Source of the DNA: Macquaria australasica
Taxonomy: Eukaryota > Chordata > Actinopteri > Centrarchiformes > Percichthyidae
Length of the DNA stretch: 64,000 nucleotides
Reading direction: 5' to 3'
NCBI GenBank assembly: GCA_005408345.1
Contig: SEMN01000327.1
Span: 515,379-579,378, forward strand
Shown here piece after piece: positions 14,001-27,100 of the stretch. The notes under the pieces are model-generated. The model did not search any database. It saw only the letters and a program-made list of their open reading frames with translations, and was not told where the DNA came from. Position numbers and translations under genes: made by a program. Numbering within the stretch: position 1 is the stretch's first letter; each line of letters begins with the position of its first letter.

Positions 14001-15567
14001 CATATTACAAATGCTGAAAGATATGTATACAATATGCTAAAGGTGCAGTAAAAGAAGTTGTTCCTAAGCTTATCAAGCTTATCAATCGTGGTTAGTAGTT
14101 GTAACAGCATGTAGCAAAAATGTAAATCAACTAATAAACATGGCATAGAAAAGAGGCCTCTAACCTCATAGAGCATGAGGCGCACATCAGCCTGCTGGCC
14201 GAGGCAGCGGCGCAGGCTGCTCAGGATCTCCAGACAGAACGCTTCATTGGCAGCAGAGTTGTAACGAGAATGAACGTCCACTTGGATCTATTCAGGGGTT
14301 CGGGCACAGTTACTATAAGACAGACCATGTTTAAAATTGCACATATTTCCACAACTGCAGATGTTTTCCAGCACCTTTGCTGCACATGCATCTATGGAAA
14401 GACTGCACACAGTCCAACTGGAACTGTACCTGGCTAGAGGAGACTGCCTGGCTACACTGGCTCGAGGCCAAGCTGCCCAACACTTTGAAGTTCTTCAGCA
14501 GCAACAAGAAGCCAGTCACTGCAGACTTCCTGCCGTCCAGTTGGCTAGCAGAGTCATATAGGGGGGAGAATTAATGAATTGCTGTTAAGCTATCAAATGT
14601 GTTAACCAAAGCATGATTCATTAACTGTACTGATTAAGAGCAAAGCAGTACACACCTGGAAAACATGGCCTTGCGGAGAACTAGAATCAAAGCATCTTTC
14701 AAGGACATACTGACTTTAAGCAGGGGCTGGAGATTAAACAGAGAAGAAGGATTAGACAACAGACACCTCTACAGTGTGTGTGTGTGTGTGTGTCTGTTTA
14801 GGTACCTGGACAGCTTTTAGTAGACCCTGAACAGTGGCCAAGGGCAGGTATGACAGGTGGTCAAAGGTCTCTGTCACCTTGGAGGATGACTCCAAGAGGA
14901 TCATGGGAGCAGAGACCACAATGTCAGAGAAAAGGTCTAAAGATACAGAAACAAACAACAACAACAAAAAAGTCAAAATCTACCAAGACTGATTAGACAC
15001 TGGTGTACATCTGAAAGCTGAGACTAATATCTAAATGTTGTTTTACCTAAGTAATGATTGACAGGTGAGGCTGTCTTTGTGACCAATCGATTCAAGACCT
15101 GCTCCAGTATCTCGCCTCTGATAGGCTCGTGCATCTGTTGCAGAACACACATCCTCCAGTGAGAAAACGCAATATAAACATGTAGTCAATAATCAGTCAT
15201 CTACGTTGTGATAATTCTATAAAATAAAAATAAAAAACAAATGTTACCTTAAAACCCTGCAAGAGCACCTGTCCTCCTAGCTTACATGCCTGCTGAGCGG
15301 GGGTCCTGGCTATGTTATCAGACCCTTCTGTGGTCTTGCCAAATGGTCCAGGTTTGGGTCCAAATGTATCCATGAGGAAGAAGCCCAGCTGCACCAGCCC
15401 CTGGGTCACATGATCCCAACCAAACACACTGTACAGGCGGAAGAGTAGAATTCATGTGAAGAAGCTTATTGTGTTCACGATAGATGTGAGATGATAATGT
15501 AGTGTATCTTCACGTTATACGTCTCACTGGAAAACAAAATCTTAATGGTCATCACATAGCCACAGGT

Positions 15568-15604
<37 letters not shown>

Positions 15605-18600
15605 CACCATCAGCACGCACACAGCTTAGTGTGTGACTTGTTGACACAGTCTCTCATATGTGTATTTTCCTGATTTTGTTTAAATAAATTGTACCTTTTT
15701 ATTACTATTTCTATTTTATTTTATTTTTATTATTTTCCTTATTGTTGTTGTTACTATTGTTGTTAATATTATTATTATTATTATTATTGTTGTTTTAATA
15801 TCATTATTTCTTGATGCTTTGGCAATATTGTTGTTGCTACATTCATGCCAATAAAGCAAACTGAATTGAAAATTGAAATTGAATTATTTCACCCAAACAA
15901 CCATCTTTTATTACTCTTTGCCAGTCACTCAGTAGACATGACAACACAGGGAAGACAGAAAAGAGTGTAGAAATAGTGAACACTATACTTTATTGTAGAG
16001 ACACCTGTTTTTCTCATAGTGATCATGATTTTGACAAATTATAATGATTTAAATTAAGCAAAATCATTTACTTTTACGTCTGAATAACCTGGTATTTTGT
16101 TAAAACTTGTACACATGTGCATGTCAATTAAGTATTGTATGTTTTAATTACATTTTAAGACAAAATACTTATCAGAATAATCTATCTGCATATGTGAATC
16201 TCAAGCAGTTCACCTAGTGTTTTTATGTGTTTTTTGACCACCTAACCTAAATTGGTGGGAGAGAAGCTCTTTTTGCTGTTAGAAACACTTTTTTTGTGTG
16301 CCGTGCCACGGATAATTGCTGATATCATATCATATCATATGCGCAGTTTTGCATAGTACGGCAAAACTTAGTTCCAGATTCATATATTGTTATAATTTGG
16401 GCCAGGAAAATCATATTGGCACATGCCTAGTTCTTATGTTAAAGGCTTAATTGTTTTGACGCTCCGACCTGTTCTTGACTGTGTCCAGTATCATCTGAGC
16501 CACACTGCAGTGCCCAGGCAGGAGGTCCTGCAGGAACTTTGACCCCTGCTGCAGCTGCTCATCCTTGAAGCTCTTGATGATTGCCCCCTTCAATAGGTCA
16601 AACACCTACCCAAAGCACGGAAAAGAGAGAAAAAACGAAGTGAACAGAAAAGGTCAAATAAAATAAGACTCAAATGAGTATTGGGGAAAATAATATCGAT
16701 GTCTCACCTGCTCTTCGTAACGCTGGATTCGCGCCACTGAGAGCAGCAGGGCGACACTGAAGGGGCACAGGTCCCCATAAGATGTCTGCAGAAATGCAAT
16801 TCAAGATTTATGACATACTCTACATTACAAATGTAATATAAAGTTCAAAAAAACAACAGACAGATTAGTTATACATAACCTTAAAACTTTTAAGGAATTC
16901 TCTCCCTAGTTCATGGTCGAGTCGTATAGCAAAGACTATGTGGAGGATAGCGGTGCCCTCCACATGCCTTAACTGGTCCTGTGGGATGGACTGAACCTCT
17001 AGATCCAGGCTCCTGAGGAAGAAGGAAGAAGAAACAGTGAAACACAACAACCAGTAAATGAAAAGAAGGCAGTAAGATTTAGAGTAAAAACAGTATATGT
17101 CACTTGCAGTGTATGAGACACTCACTCTCCGTGTTTCTGCTCTTCTTCTTGGCGAACGTCTTGCTCCTTAAAATAACTGATGATTCCATCCAGGACCTGT
17201 TTCTTACAACCCTAACAGACATAGTGCAGGGCAGGCATTTAGATCATTAAAAGAAAGAGGAAGACATGATTACTTGTTGCTGAAAATCAACATGTTATTA
17301 CACACACACACACCTTTGCAGATAAAAGCAGCAGCTGATAAACCAGTGGTGGGATCTCCTGCAGATCCAGTTTGGTGAACATCCTCAGTACTTTCTCCAC
17401 CAAAAACCGCAGCTCCTCTGATGACAAGGGCACATCCCTAAAATGAGGCAGACACAAAAACAAACAAACTGCTGACTAATGTTGTATGCCCTGAGAGGCA
17501 GCACAAGAAACAAATAACAGCAGATAAAACATTGTGAAAACAATTTAAAAAAAAGGAAAAGATAAGGTACTGCAATAAACTTGTATTATTCTGTGGGAAA
17601 CTGAATAGTGTGATGTCTGATAGTCAAAGGTGTAACCTGAACATCGTCGTCAGGTGGATAACACATTGCGGGTCCCATCTGCATGAAAAACAAACAAAGG
17701 AATAGATAAATACAAACATCCTATGACTACTGTTTACTGTTTGTTAATGATCCATATCTAAAGGTTTGGGTTTATCTCAGTGAGGGGAGTGGACATGCTG
17801 TCGTTATTATATATGCTTGTGCAAAACATTGTGAAGAGCTCCTTAAAAACTCCATGTAAAACTGCCCATGTATATATAGTTTGAAATCTGAGGTGTCCTC
17901 ACCTGCTTGAGCAGAGGCTGTTGATCAGCTGTTTCTTGTATTCCTCACCACTGAGTTCACCTAAAGTCATGATAAAACAAACAATCACAAGAGACAGAGA
18001 TTAATCCTCTAAGTAAGATGTTAATATTTTTGATACAGCATAAAATAACAAAGATAACAAGGCTAGTAATTTACTCTTACCTTCGCCATAAGACAAGGCA
18101 TCGCAGGCTGAAAGGGCAGTAAGCACAGTAGGAAATAGCTCCAGGGATTTTCCACTGCCCATTTTTCCCACCTTAATGGCTTCAACGAAAAGAGACGCCA
18201 ATTGTGCAAGTGAGGGTCCGGGCAGTGTATGAGTCTGTGAATAACATTTAAGAGGCAAAATGGTTGATGCGTCTGTGCCATACTGGACACATGAACAAAG
18301 GTAAAGGGACAAGGGAACACAACATGTAAAGCTGATATGACAGCAACTCAGTGCAGGATGTTGTAAAAATGTTTTTTGGATTTATGTAAAAAAAAAACAA
18401 CAAGTAAAAGAAGTTGACACATGATAGCCCCAAGGAATCTGTGCATGTCCCCTAACAAGTGATGCTTTAATCATTAGACTTGTAATAATTTCTACATCTG
18501 AAGATATTTTAGCATTATGCTGTTGACATAGTGTATCAACCGATCTCACATCCTCATATCCTGATAGTATTAGGCAGTTCAGAGAACTCAAAACAGCCGT

Positions 18601-19376
18601 TAGCATTGACAGGTTGTTATTTAAGACTATAACATTTGAAACCCAGTCCAACCACAATCCTGCCAGTTACAAGAAATTACTTGACTTTATACACCTATCA
18701 TTACTTGTTGCTGCCCTTTGACGGAAGAGCCGTTACCATTAATAGAAGCCACCTGGAGTGGTGTCTCATAGTTTTTTATAATTTTTTTTTTGCATGTTTG
18801 TTTTTACCTCCAGCATCAGCAGTCCAATAATATCAGCTGCCACCTCAGCCTGAAGATCCCCGGACTCACACAGAGGGATGCAGTGTTGATAAACAAGAAG
18901 TCTGCGGTTTGACCCTTCAGTGGAATTGGGTGGAGAGGCTAAACAAAAGAGCGCACACACACACTTTACATTTACTGAACAGCCAAACCAATGCAGGTCA
19001 TTAAAACCTTTATGAATGATTCTGACTGGAGATATGACAGCGTAAGCCTACCAGCTGTTTTATAGTCTTTAACACCACCGATGTACTGACAGCAGCTGAC
19101 ACTGTGTACTTACCTTTAAATATGCCTTTAATCATGGTACCGACCTTCTTACCCTTTAGTGCGCCATTGGTAACCACAGTGATTAGCTAGAAAGCAGATC
19201 ATAGATAGGAAAGTATTTCATAATCCGTCCGTAACCTATGAGATTTAACAAATGTGGTGGTCTAAGGTGACAAAATAACTTACCCGGTCATTTGTGAGGG
19301 AGGACAGGTACTTCTGAAGTTCGGCTGTACTGTCTCCCTCTGACAGTGTGACGATTTTATCAATTTCAGCCCTCAT
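8030..19376 (-). CDS. fanci: Fanconi anaemia complementation group I protein
   Basis: Partner of FANCD2 in the ID complex that clamps DNA during interstrand crosslink repair. Coding exons, listed 3' to 5': 8030-8092, 8340-8441, 8606-8701, 8878-8952, 9131-9190, 9278-9334, 9437-9621, 9752-9848, 9962-10027, 10524-10651, 10737-10788, 10863-10979, 11535-11611, 11710-11876, 11978-12157, 12543-12698, 12808-12929, 13366-13554, 13638-13739, 13841-13909, 14165-14287, 14430-14544, 14656-14726, 14806-14936, 15047-15134, 15248-15428, 16469-16605, 16708-16785, 16880-17012, 17126-17211, 17314-17437, 17637-17678, 17903-17960, 18081-18234, 18808-18938, 19114-19186, 19284-19376. All phases agree: 1325 aa against 1328 in human. 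The monoubiquitination lysine is kept in LDGRKSAVTG (about K533; human K523), followed by the SQ phosphorylation cluster SSQCSQAVSSSQ. A basic KQKKRKQ tail ends the protein. An acidic run of Asp/Glu lies in exon 13366-13554. Confidence 0.97.
15570..15601. repeat. (CA)n microsatellite in a FANCI intron
   Basis: About 16 uninterrupted CA units in the largest FANCI intron (15429-16468). The rest of this intron is AT-rich with ATT/TTG runs near 15710-15790 and short ATATC repeats near 16320, and holds no gene. Confidence 0.9.
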
Positions 19377-21267
19377 GATCAACCCGCACACAGACACAAA
19401 GTCGCTGGTAAACGTAGAGACAGCAAGAAACCCCCCTCAGCAAGCTTGTTGTTACTGTAGCTATATATTAAATTTGATAAACGAAGTGCAAAACAGAAAA
19501 CGTCTACCTTTGCTTGTCGATCGTTTAGCTAAATTTGATATTGGATATCCAATTTAATTCGGTCTGTGAGAGCAAAGTCGAGCCTTCGCTATCATTGGTG
19601 ACGCTTTCATAATATGAAGCGAATTTCCCGCCAGCGCACACTTCCTGTTTTGCTTTGTGGTTGCCACGTTCGGCTCAAAGCATCCCACAATTACAGTATA
19701 ATTGATATGCCTGTCAACATATTCCATCGTCAAGTAAACAACGCAACGTGTGTTTTAGTGTAACGTCAGATGATTTAGTAACACGGCGCTACATTCGCAT
19801 AAATGCCTGTTAAAAGATAACCTTTAGTAGAAGACCGTGATTTCTACAGAGCTGCCCGCAGAAGCAGATTTCTTCTGGGTTGCCAGTTATCCAGATGCGA
19901 AAATCACTAGTGCGCGCTCGTTTAGTATTTTCATTTTGGGGCTTGACTGTGTTTGACTGCTCGGACTAGAATATGCACGTAATGGTTAATGCCTTAACGG
20001 TTAATCAATGATCTCATTTAATGGTGGTTTTTAAGGGGGGTCGGAGCTTCTTTCGACAGTATATGAGGAAGGAGACAAAGAATATGACAAATATGAGGAT
20101 TATTTAGTTCCTGTCTTGCGTAAATATTAAAAGTAGTTTTTTAATATAATTTTTCTGAGTAAACTACTGAACCCGTTTTATATATATTTTTTATATAATC
20201 AGTCATCTGTAACTCACAATAAACTGTCCAGATGTCAGCCAGTGGTTCTTCTACCTGCAGCTCATTTGCGCTTTTGCTTCCATGAAGAGTTAAAGAATGG
20301 GATCTGAATTAACCTGCTGTCTCCTGAATTGCTTCGCCCACTTCTTTAGTTGCCTTCCTGCATTTCTTATGTTTCTTTATTTTTTTATTATCTTGTTAAA
20401 ACACAAGTAAGCCTATTGCCATACTTGTTTTCAAAGTAAGAGTTTTGAAGATGTGAATCGTGTGACAATGGAGGATGAATAATTGGGGGTTTGTGGTTTG
20501 AAAAAAAAGTTTTGGATTGTGTGTGTGTGTGTTTGTGATGCAAAAAAAAAAATGATGCATGTCTGTTTGGGTGACAGGTTGATGCTTGTTTCACTTTTTG
20601 TGTGTAATTATTACTATATAATAAACTGTATGGACGCCCTGTATAATACAAAGACAACGAATATACAAAATTAATACAAAAATGAAAACATTTTAGTAAA
20701 AAAACTGAACGCCATCACTAATATTTAGTCATGGTTACCGGTGGAATGCATAAACTGTGAAGGACGGCGTGACAGGTCCCCAAAGGTGAAGCCAAAACAT
20801 CCCGATCGCCCTCTGCTGGCTGCAGTATAGTTCATAGACCCCGACCCCTCCATGTTAGCGGATGAGACATGGGCCAAACCAAAAAAATCAAAGTACACGT
20901 CAAATAAAATTTCCCCAAAGCTGGTTCCTGTCATTTTCGGTGGTTCGTATCACGCTGGTGTATGTTACAGTGTTCATTTTCCTGATAGGTTTGGTTTTAA
21001 TTAGTTATTAGATACGTCTCTATACCTTTGAGTCAGTAGTGCTGTGGTAACCGCAAGGTCGTCGGTTCGATTCCAGCCCCTTGCCGGCTGTTCCGTGTCA
21101 AACACCTTTCTCTCTCTACCAAAAGCGATAAATGCAGAACCAAAAGGAAACAAAACCCAAACAATCCACACCAGAGCCAAATACTGGATTTCACTACTAC
21201 TTTTTCTTTTATTTTAGAGTGCTGTGGCAGCCGAATAAGATTCAGACTTCAGATTCAAGCACTTGTC
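19377..21267. other. Intergenic: FANCI upstream region
   Basis: No gene was recognised here. The first few hundred bases must contain the FANCI promoter and 5'UTR, but no element could be assigned. A short GT run (about 20519-20531) and poly-A tracts occur. The short ORFs in both strands have no family features. Confidence 0.4.
21030..21090 (+). repeat. tRNA-like SINE head fragment
   Basis: Contains a good RNA polymerase III B box, GGTTCGATTCC (21064-21074), preceded by a degenerate tRNA-like sequence. It does not form a full tRNA. This is typical of the 5' head of a fish tRNA-derived SINE; the family was not identified. Confidence 0.45.
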
Positions 21268-23355
21268 CCCGTTTGTCGCCTGTGGGTGGATGGCAAGGCA
21301 ATTTAGAGCGTCCAGGAGTTAATATAAGTCGTAACATTTTTCAGAGGTTTATACATTGCATGTTTTGCTTGTCCTCTGCTCGAGCGACTGTTCAACGGTG
21401 TGACAACAGGTGGCGCTGTTGACCAGATTTGCAAAAAAAATAACGAGCCAGCCAGGTGAAAAAAGACTAACGTAATAATAGATTACATTGAGTTAATTTT
21501 AGATTATTAACATACATTAGATTATTTACATACTGCTGGGTAGTTCAATCTGTAACTCTTCTCTCTTTAAAGTCTACCTCATGTTGTATGGATGGATCTA
21601 AGCATGCGTGGAGGTATGTATGTAAGTGGAAGTATGCATATGTGGGGACATGAATGTGTGTTTGTATATATCTGCCTTACTGCCTTTGTTTCAGAAAATC
21701 TTCTTTTTAATTCCATATTTATTTTTTTATTCTTTTTAAAGTCTTAGTTTCCAGTATATTTTAGTACAGGATAGAGATAGACAACAACCACTAAAAAAAT
21801 TCATGGCACTGATAACTAACATTGATCTATTCTCATTTGCTTTGCTCATCCCACAACCTGTACACCATAACTTTCTGAAACAATTCCTATGCACAGGGGA
21901 TAAATTACTATGCTCAGCAAACAAGCCAAATACATTGACTGATCCATACATATCTATTTTGGCCTGTTTGAGCTAATTGGGGATCCAAATAAAGAATAAA
22001 AAAACAGATTACGTTGGTAAACTGTGGACTATGTCATTTCCACCTTGTACTAATGATTAATAACGTCAGTGTTATTACCAAATAGCTAACCCGTTATTAA
22101 CTGTCCATGGTGTCCTATAGGCTAACACATCTAAGTGTTGTCAGCAGCCTAAAATAAAGCGTAGTTGTATATCAGCTAGCTGGTTATGAATGGACAATTG
22201 TTCGTGACTTAGCTGATTGTTACTGACATTAGTTTGAAAATTCACTAGGTTGTGTGCATATGAAATTTTCATTCATTAGCCTGTTAGCGTGCTGGCTCGC
22301 TACAACTGTAGGTAAACCACATATTTTCAGTAATAATACTAAATATTATAATATTCAAACTTCGAGACAATAAAATGGCAATGAACTTACCAAAAACACA
22401 TCAGTCCGAACAAAGTTGCAGCGGTAAGGACGCTGGTTTCTGGAGGGGCGGCTTCCAGCGCCATTCGTGGTAGTTCTACCGGTTATGATTGGTCAAATTG
22501 TGGATGGCGCAACGAAAGGTGATTGGTTTTCACAAATCTTGGCAGTGGGGCGGCATCCGATCTGACTAGTCAAATCTTGGTAGAATTTGTGGTAGTGATA
22601 GGCGATGCGATTGGCTCTCACATGGTGGATTTGCTCGACCAACAGGTGAAGATTAAACGCGTCTGACTACGGATCAGAAGATTCTAGGTTCGGCCTTTTT
22701 CTCTCTATATGGAAGACTTGTCGACCATACATCTGGATTGTTATTTATCTAAACTTATCTCAATTTAATCTATCATTACGTTAGTCTCCTTTTCACCTGG
22801 CTGGCTCGTTATTTTTTTTTGTGCAAATCTGGTCAACAGCGCCTCTGGACAGTAGCTAAGAACATTTACTCAGGTACTGTACATACATTCAATTTCATGC
22901 CATACAACCTTTTACTCCAGTACAGGGAAATATTTTACATTTTATTACATTACATTTATCCGACAGCTATAGTTACTTTGCAGATCAAGATTATACATAC
23001 AGAACATATGATCATCATATATAATAAATAATAAACAATAATAAACATATTTAATATGATGAATTGTTACAGATTGAACTACCCAGCAGTATGTAAATAA
23101 TCTGATCTATGTTAATAATCTAAAATTAACTCAATTTAATCTATCATTACCTTATTCTCCTTTTCACCCCTGGCTGGCTCGTAAATGTTTTGCAAATCTG
23201 GTCAACAGCGCCACCTGTTGTCACACCGTTGAACAGTCGCTCGAGCAGAGGACAAGCAAAACATGCAATGTATAAACCTCTGAAAAATGTTACGACTTAT
23301 ATTAACTCCTGGACGCTCTAAATTGATTTGCCAATCACCCACCGGTGACAACCGC
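21268..23355. repeat. Palindromic element with about 280-bp inverted ends
   Basis: The ends 21268-21555 and 23066-23355 are inverted copies of each other. They share the TTTAGAGCGTCCAGGAGTTA block, the CTCGAGCGACTGTTCAACGG block and a GTTACAGATTGAACTACCCA block. About 1.5 kb lies between them with no transposase-like ORF. The right end and interior are part of the larger inverted repeat shared with 39909-41631. It could be a non-autonomous DNA transposon (foldback type) or a locally folded duplication of tRNA-bearing DNA. No clear target-site duplication was found. Confidence 0.6.
22656..22692 (+). pseudogene. Partial tRNA-Arg (ACG)
   Basis: These 37 bases match the tRNA-Arg gene from the end of the D arm through the anticodon loop to the T loop, including the ACG anticodon. 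The 5' half is missing and the 3' acceptor end is replaced. About 100 bp downstream (22796-22808) the missing 13-nt 3' tail CCTGGCTGGCTCG appears alone. It cannot fold as a tRNA. Confidence 0.85.
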
Positions 23356-23485
23356 GGACAACCGATTCATTCTGAGGATTAAAACCATGAATGTATGGTT
23401 AAAGCCAAGGTTAAAGATAACAAATAGACATAAATCGCTGAAATGGCCCTTTAAATTGTTACGTGGACGTCATGTGTTTCAACTC

Positions 23486-23558
23486 GGGCCAGTGGCGCAA
23501 TGGATAACGCGTCTGACTACGGATCAGAAGATTCTAGGTTCGACTCCTGGCTGGCTCG
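23486..23558 (+). tRNA. tRNA-Arg (anticodon ACG)
   Basis: A 73-nt intact tRNA with acceptor pairing GGGCCAG with CTGGCTC plus a discriminator G. The A box is GTGGCGCAATGG, the anticodon ACG lies at 23519-23521, and the B box is GGTTCGACTCC. It closely resembles the conserved vertebrate tRNA-Arg(ACG) sequence, decoding CGN codons after A34-to-inosine editing. The T-rich sequence downstream can act as a Pol III terminator. An identical copy lies inverted at 40015-40087. Confidence 0.95.
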
Positions 23559-23665
23559 ATCTTTTCCTCTTTTGTAAATGAACAGTTGGCGACCATTCCT
23601 TTAGATTGTTATTTATCTAAATTTAACTCTATTTAATCTATTATCACGTTATTCTTTTTGATAAA

Positions 23666-24157
23666 ATCCTAAAATCCTTCTTTTACATTAATGCATGAGT
23701 AATAATAATCTAGCCTAATTAAATAGTATAACAGTCACAGAGGCCCTTTTCCTGCATTGAGTACTTTTACTTTTAATTCTTTAAATAAGCTACATTTTCC
23801 TGATTATAGGCCTATTTATATACTTGGACTTAAGTAACATTTCCAATGCAGCACTTTTACTTAACCGAGTATTTTCTATTGGTACTTTCACTTAAACACA
23901 CTTATTTTCTTGCTGGATGTCAAGCATGCACCTCTTCCTTAACCTGCGTGACAATAACACACTGTAGGTCTACATAACGATTACCGCTTTTGGTAGGAAA
24001 AGCGGAGGGAAGGCAATGTACTACGCTGTTTACGTGCACCCATGTGACGTCGAAAGAAATATTTCTGCCCATGCTCGCAAGGACAGGAGGAGATCAGCCA
24101 CACTGCAGCTGATAGATATGTTGTAGTGATGTAATGTTGCCTGTTTGGTGACTACGG
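23666..24157 (+). other. FBXO31 upstream region
   Basis: No gene is present. A CRE-like TGACGTCG sits at 24045-24052, about 105 bp before the FBXO31 start codon, and CpG density rises from there into exon 1, as in a housekeeping promoter. The transcription start cannot be placed by eye. Confidence 0.35.
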
Positions 24158-27100
24158 ATGGCTGTTTGTGCCAGGCTCTGCGGAGTGGGTCAGTCGCGGA
24201 GGTGCAGGAGGCGACAGCGACATAACCAGCAGGATCAGGGTAGCGATTCCGATATGGACGAGGAAGAAGAGGAGCGGATCGTGGGCCAGAGGCAAGGCGG
24301 CGACGGCGGAGGCCCGGAGAGCGGCGTCGCCACTGCAGGGCCGAGTGACGATTGTGAATGTGGCAGCGGTCATGTCAACAGAGGAGGCTGTCTGGATCGC
24401 AGAAACACGGGACCTCCACACCCGCAATCATTATCGGATTTACCGCCGGAGCTTTTAGTAGAAATATTCTCCTTGCTTCCCGGAACAGCACTGCCAAATG
24501 TTGCCCTCATCTGCAAGAAATTCAGACAAATCCTGAACACAGAAACCATCTGGAGAAGGCGGTGCATGGAAGGTAAATCTAGTGATTACTGTACATAGTC
24601 TAGCGTTAGACTGCTAAATTCAGCGTTGAGTCGCATAATAACATCAGAAGTGTTGACCAGACTATATGACATTCCTTCTTGTCGTCAGATTATTTGTGTC
24701 AGGCTCGGTGCCCAGCCCTGGTTCCTGCGAAATGTGTTCCCCTAAAAGCATTTCTATTGATCCGTACGGGAACCATGAAGGAAATGTCCTCAGCGATAAA
24801 TAGTGTGATAAACAGATGAAGGCATCTCACTGTTATCAGGCCCACGTCAGCCATTCTGTGCAGCTGATAAGACTGTTGATGGCCGGACCTAGCCTTTTGG
24901 GGGCCATGAGCATTATTTTGATCACCACCACCCCACCCCATGTTATATATGTTATATATGATATACTGTACATTGTGATATAATAACTTTTCTGGTAAAT
25001 CAAATGAGAAGTTGGTTTTTAATGGATAAAACAAAGATCCACTATTGCCACAAAGCAGTTCTGCTCATTGATGTGCAACATCAACTCAACTACACACAGG
25101 GATATTAAAGGGTTAGATACCACAATATAAATGATATCACATTCTCTGACAGTAGACAAATTTATATCGTCGTATCGCCCAACCGTACTTGAAATCCCTT
25201 TTTATAAAGAAAAATACTAAATATGTGCTCACTCCAGCCTCTCCAGATTGATGATTTACTGTTTTTATTGGTTTCATAGCTTCAAGAATTGAAATTTGAA
25301 TTGAGTTCTTTGAATGTCAAACAAATATAAGCAACTTAAAGATACTACTTGACGCTTGTGTAATGGCCATTTGTCATTTAATTTCATGTCATTGCCATTT
25401 TATAGATTAAATGATTAATCTGTTAAGTGGAAGAATACTAAGTAGATTCATTGATAATAAACATGAGCAGTTAGCTGGGAGGAAAATGTTGGGGATTTAG
25501 GTCCACTGTTTTGCACTGCAAGAGAGAGAATCAGGAAGTGAGTGAATTGCAAAATGTATGTGACAGAAAAGTAGTGGCCTTAGGAATGTTGTTGCATAAC
25601 AACCAGCAGACGAGGCATTCACAGTAAGCTAGGGAGCCACTTTTATGTATGGTGCAGAACAACAATCAAATACTGTTAAAAATCAATGAATGCAATCAAA
25701 TAATTTAACTTGTTATTCTTTATTTAAACCGTGTAAACACTTTGAAGGCAAGCCCTCATTTTCAAAGGTGTCAAGATGGAAGAAAGCAGTTCCAAGAAAC
25801 ATAACATTAAAATGTTCTTTTTTGGGGTTCTTGTGGTGGCTGGACCCTAAACAGCTGCTCAGTTCACTTATGCCTCAGGCCGGCTGTGTGTTTCAAAAAT
25901 CTTGTGAATCATTATGAATCGGACGTGATCTGGTCACCTCTCTGTCTTCTGACTGGAGTTCAACTGTCCGTCTTGATGGCTGAAATGCAAATATCCTGTT
26001 CAGCTGATCTCACTTTAGAGTGATATTAGTCAGAGTTGATCTGACTTTTGCCACTCTTTAGCGTTTTCATTTCACTGTAGATCTGGCAAAACGTGTAACA
26101 TCATATACACACACATGTATATATATATATATATGAATGTTAATCATTCTCGTATTCCGCTTATGTGTTTTCTCTGTGCAGAGTTTGGTATGAAGGAGGA
26201 TCTGAGGAAGATGGAAGTGGGAGGAGTGTCTAGCCGGGACCTCTATGTTAAACGTGAGTTTGACTGCTGATTAAACAGCTCTCATGTCACCCATGAATTG
26301 ATCCAGTGAAGTATTTGGTTCATTCCTTCTCCATCAGGTCATTTAACGTTTCCACCCTCATATTTTCTTGTGTGTACGTGGGGTAGGTGTCCAGTCTCCA
26401 GATCTCCCTAATGTAGACTGTGATTTGCAGCAGATGGGAAACAGTCCCAGCAATTGCTTTTTTGATATGAACTCATACTGTTGATACAGTACAACTTTGT
26501 TTTTTTAACGTAGTCTCTCTCGTCTGTTCTTCATTTGTTTATCAGCAGAGATATAGATCTTATTTTGCACTTTGAAATTCCAGCTGCCACAAAACATGCC
26601 AGGCACAGTGATGGCACCTGTTGGCCCTTTGAATATATTATTTTGCCACATTACTGCATTCACTAGACGGCTGCGTTGGACTGGGCCCAACCTTGGTCCG
26701 TGGCTGCTCTACACATGCCTGTGTTGTGCCTGTCCAGGTGTCAACCCACGGGTGAAGTCTGGGCGCTTTATGAAGCTCCTCCCGGACTACGAGCACATGG
26801 ACTATAGAGACGTGTACACACACTGTATGTACATGATCCTCAAAGTGGATGGCTGCAGCATGAGGGGTTGTGTGAGTGGGACTCTTATTGATTTAATTTG
26901 CAAGCAAACAGTTGCAGCAGTGTTAATGCATCCTGTGTGAATGGTAAATGTGTTAATAATTCACCTCTGCACTGTTTGCTGTCCAATTATGTGTGAAATG
27001 GAAGGCCGGATAATTTGGTGTGCTGTGTGTGTTGTTTAGACTGGCTGACAGGAACGTGGTCAGTTACACTTTCTTCCCTTTGGGTTTACATCTCATAGAC

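Larger units (their letters stand above)
21869..23665 (+). repeat. Large inverted repeat, arm 1
   Basis: This 1.8-kb segment recurs in reverse complement at 39909-41631 with very high identity. A 70-codon stretch reads identically and a 78-codon stretch differs at one residue between arms. The main difference is a gap of roughly 75 bp in arm 2, corresponding to about 23120-23197. It carries an intact tRNA-Arg gene, a broken tRNA-Arg and several stray 13-nt tRNA tails. The arms flank 16.2 kb holding FBXO31 and the carboxylesterase. Confidence 0.9.

Noticed and set aside
22819..23031. 70-codon ORF identical in both inverted arms
   Set aside because: Identity reflects the recent duplication and not protein constraint; no domain seen.
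23345..23581. 78-codon ORF and its copy at 39992-40228
   Set aside because: Runs straight through the tRNA-Arg gene; it is repeated because the inverted arms are repeated.
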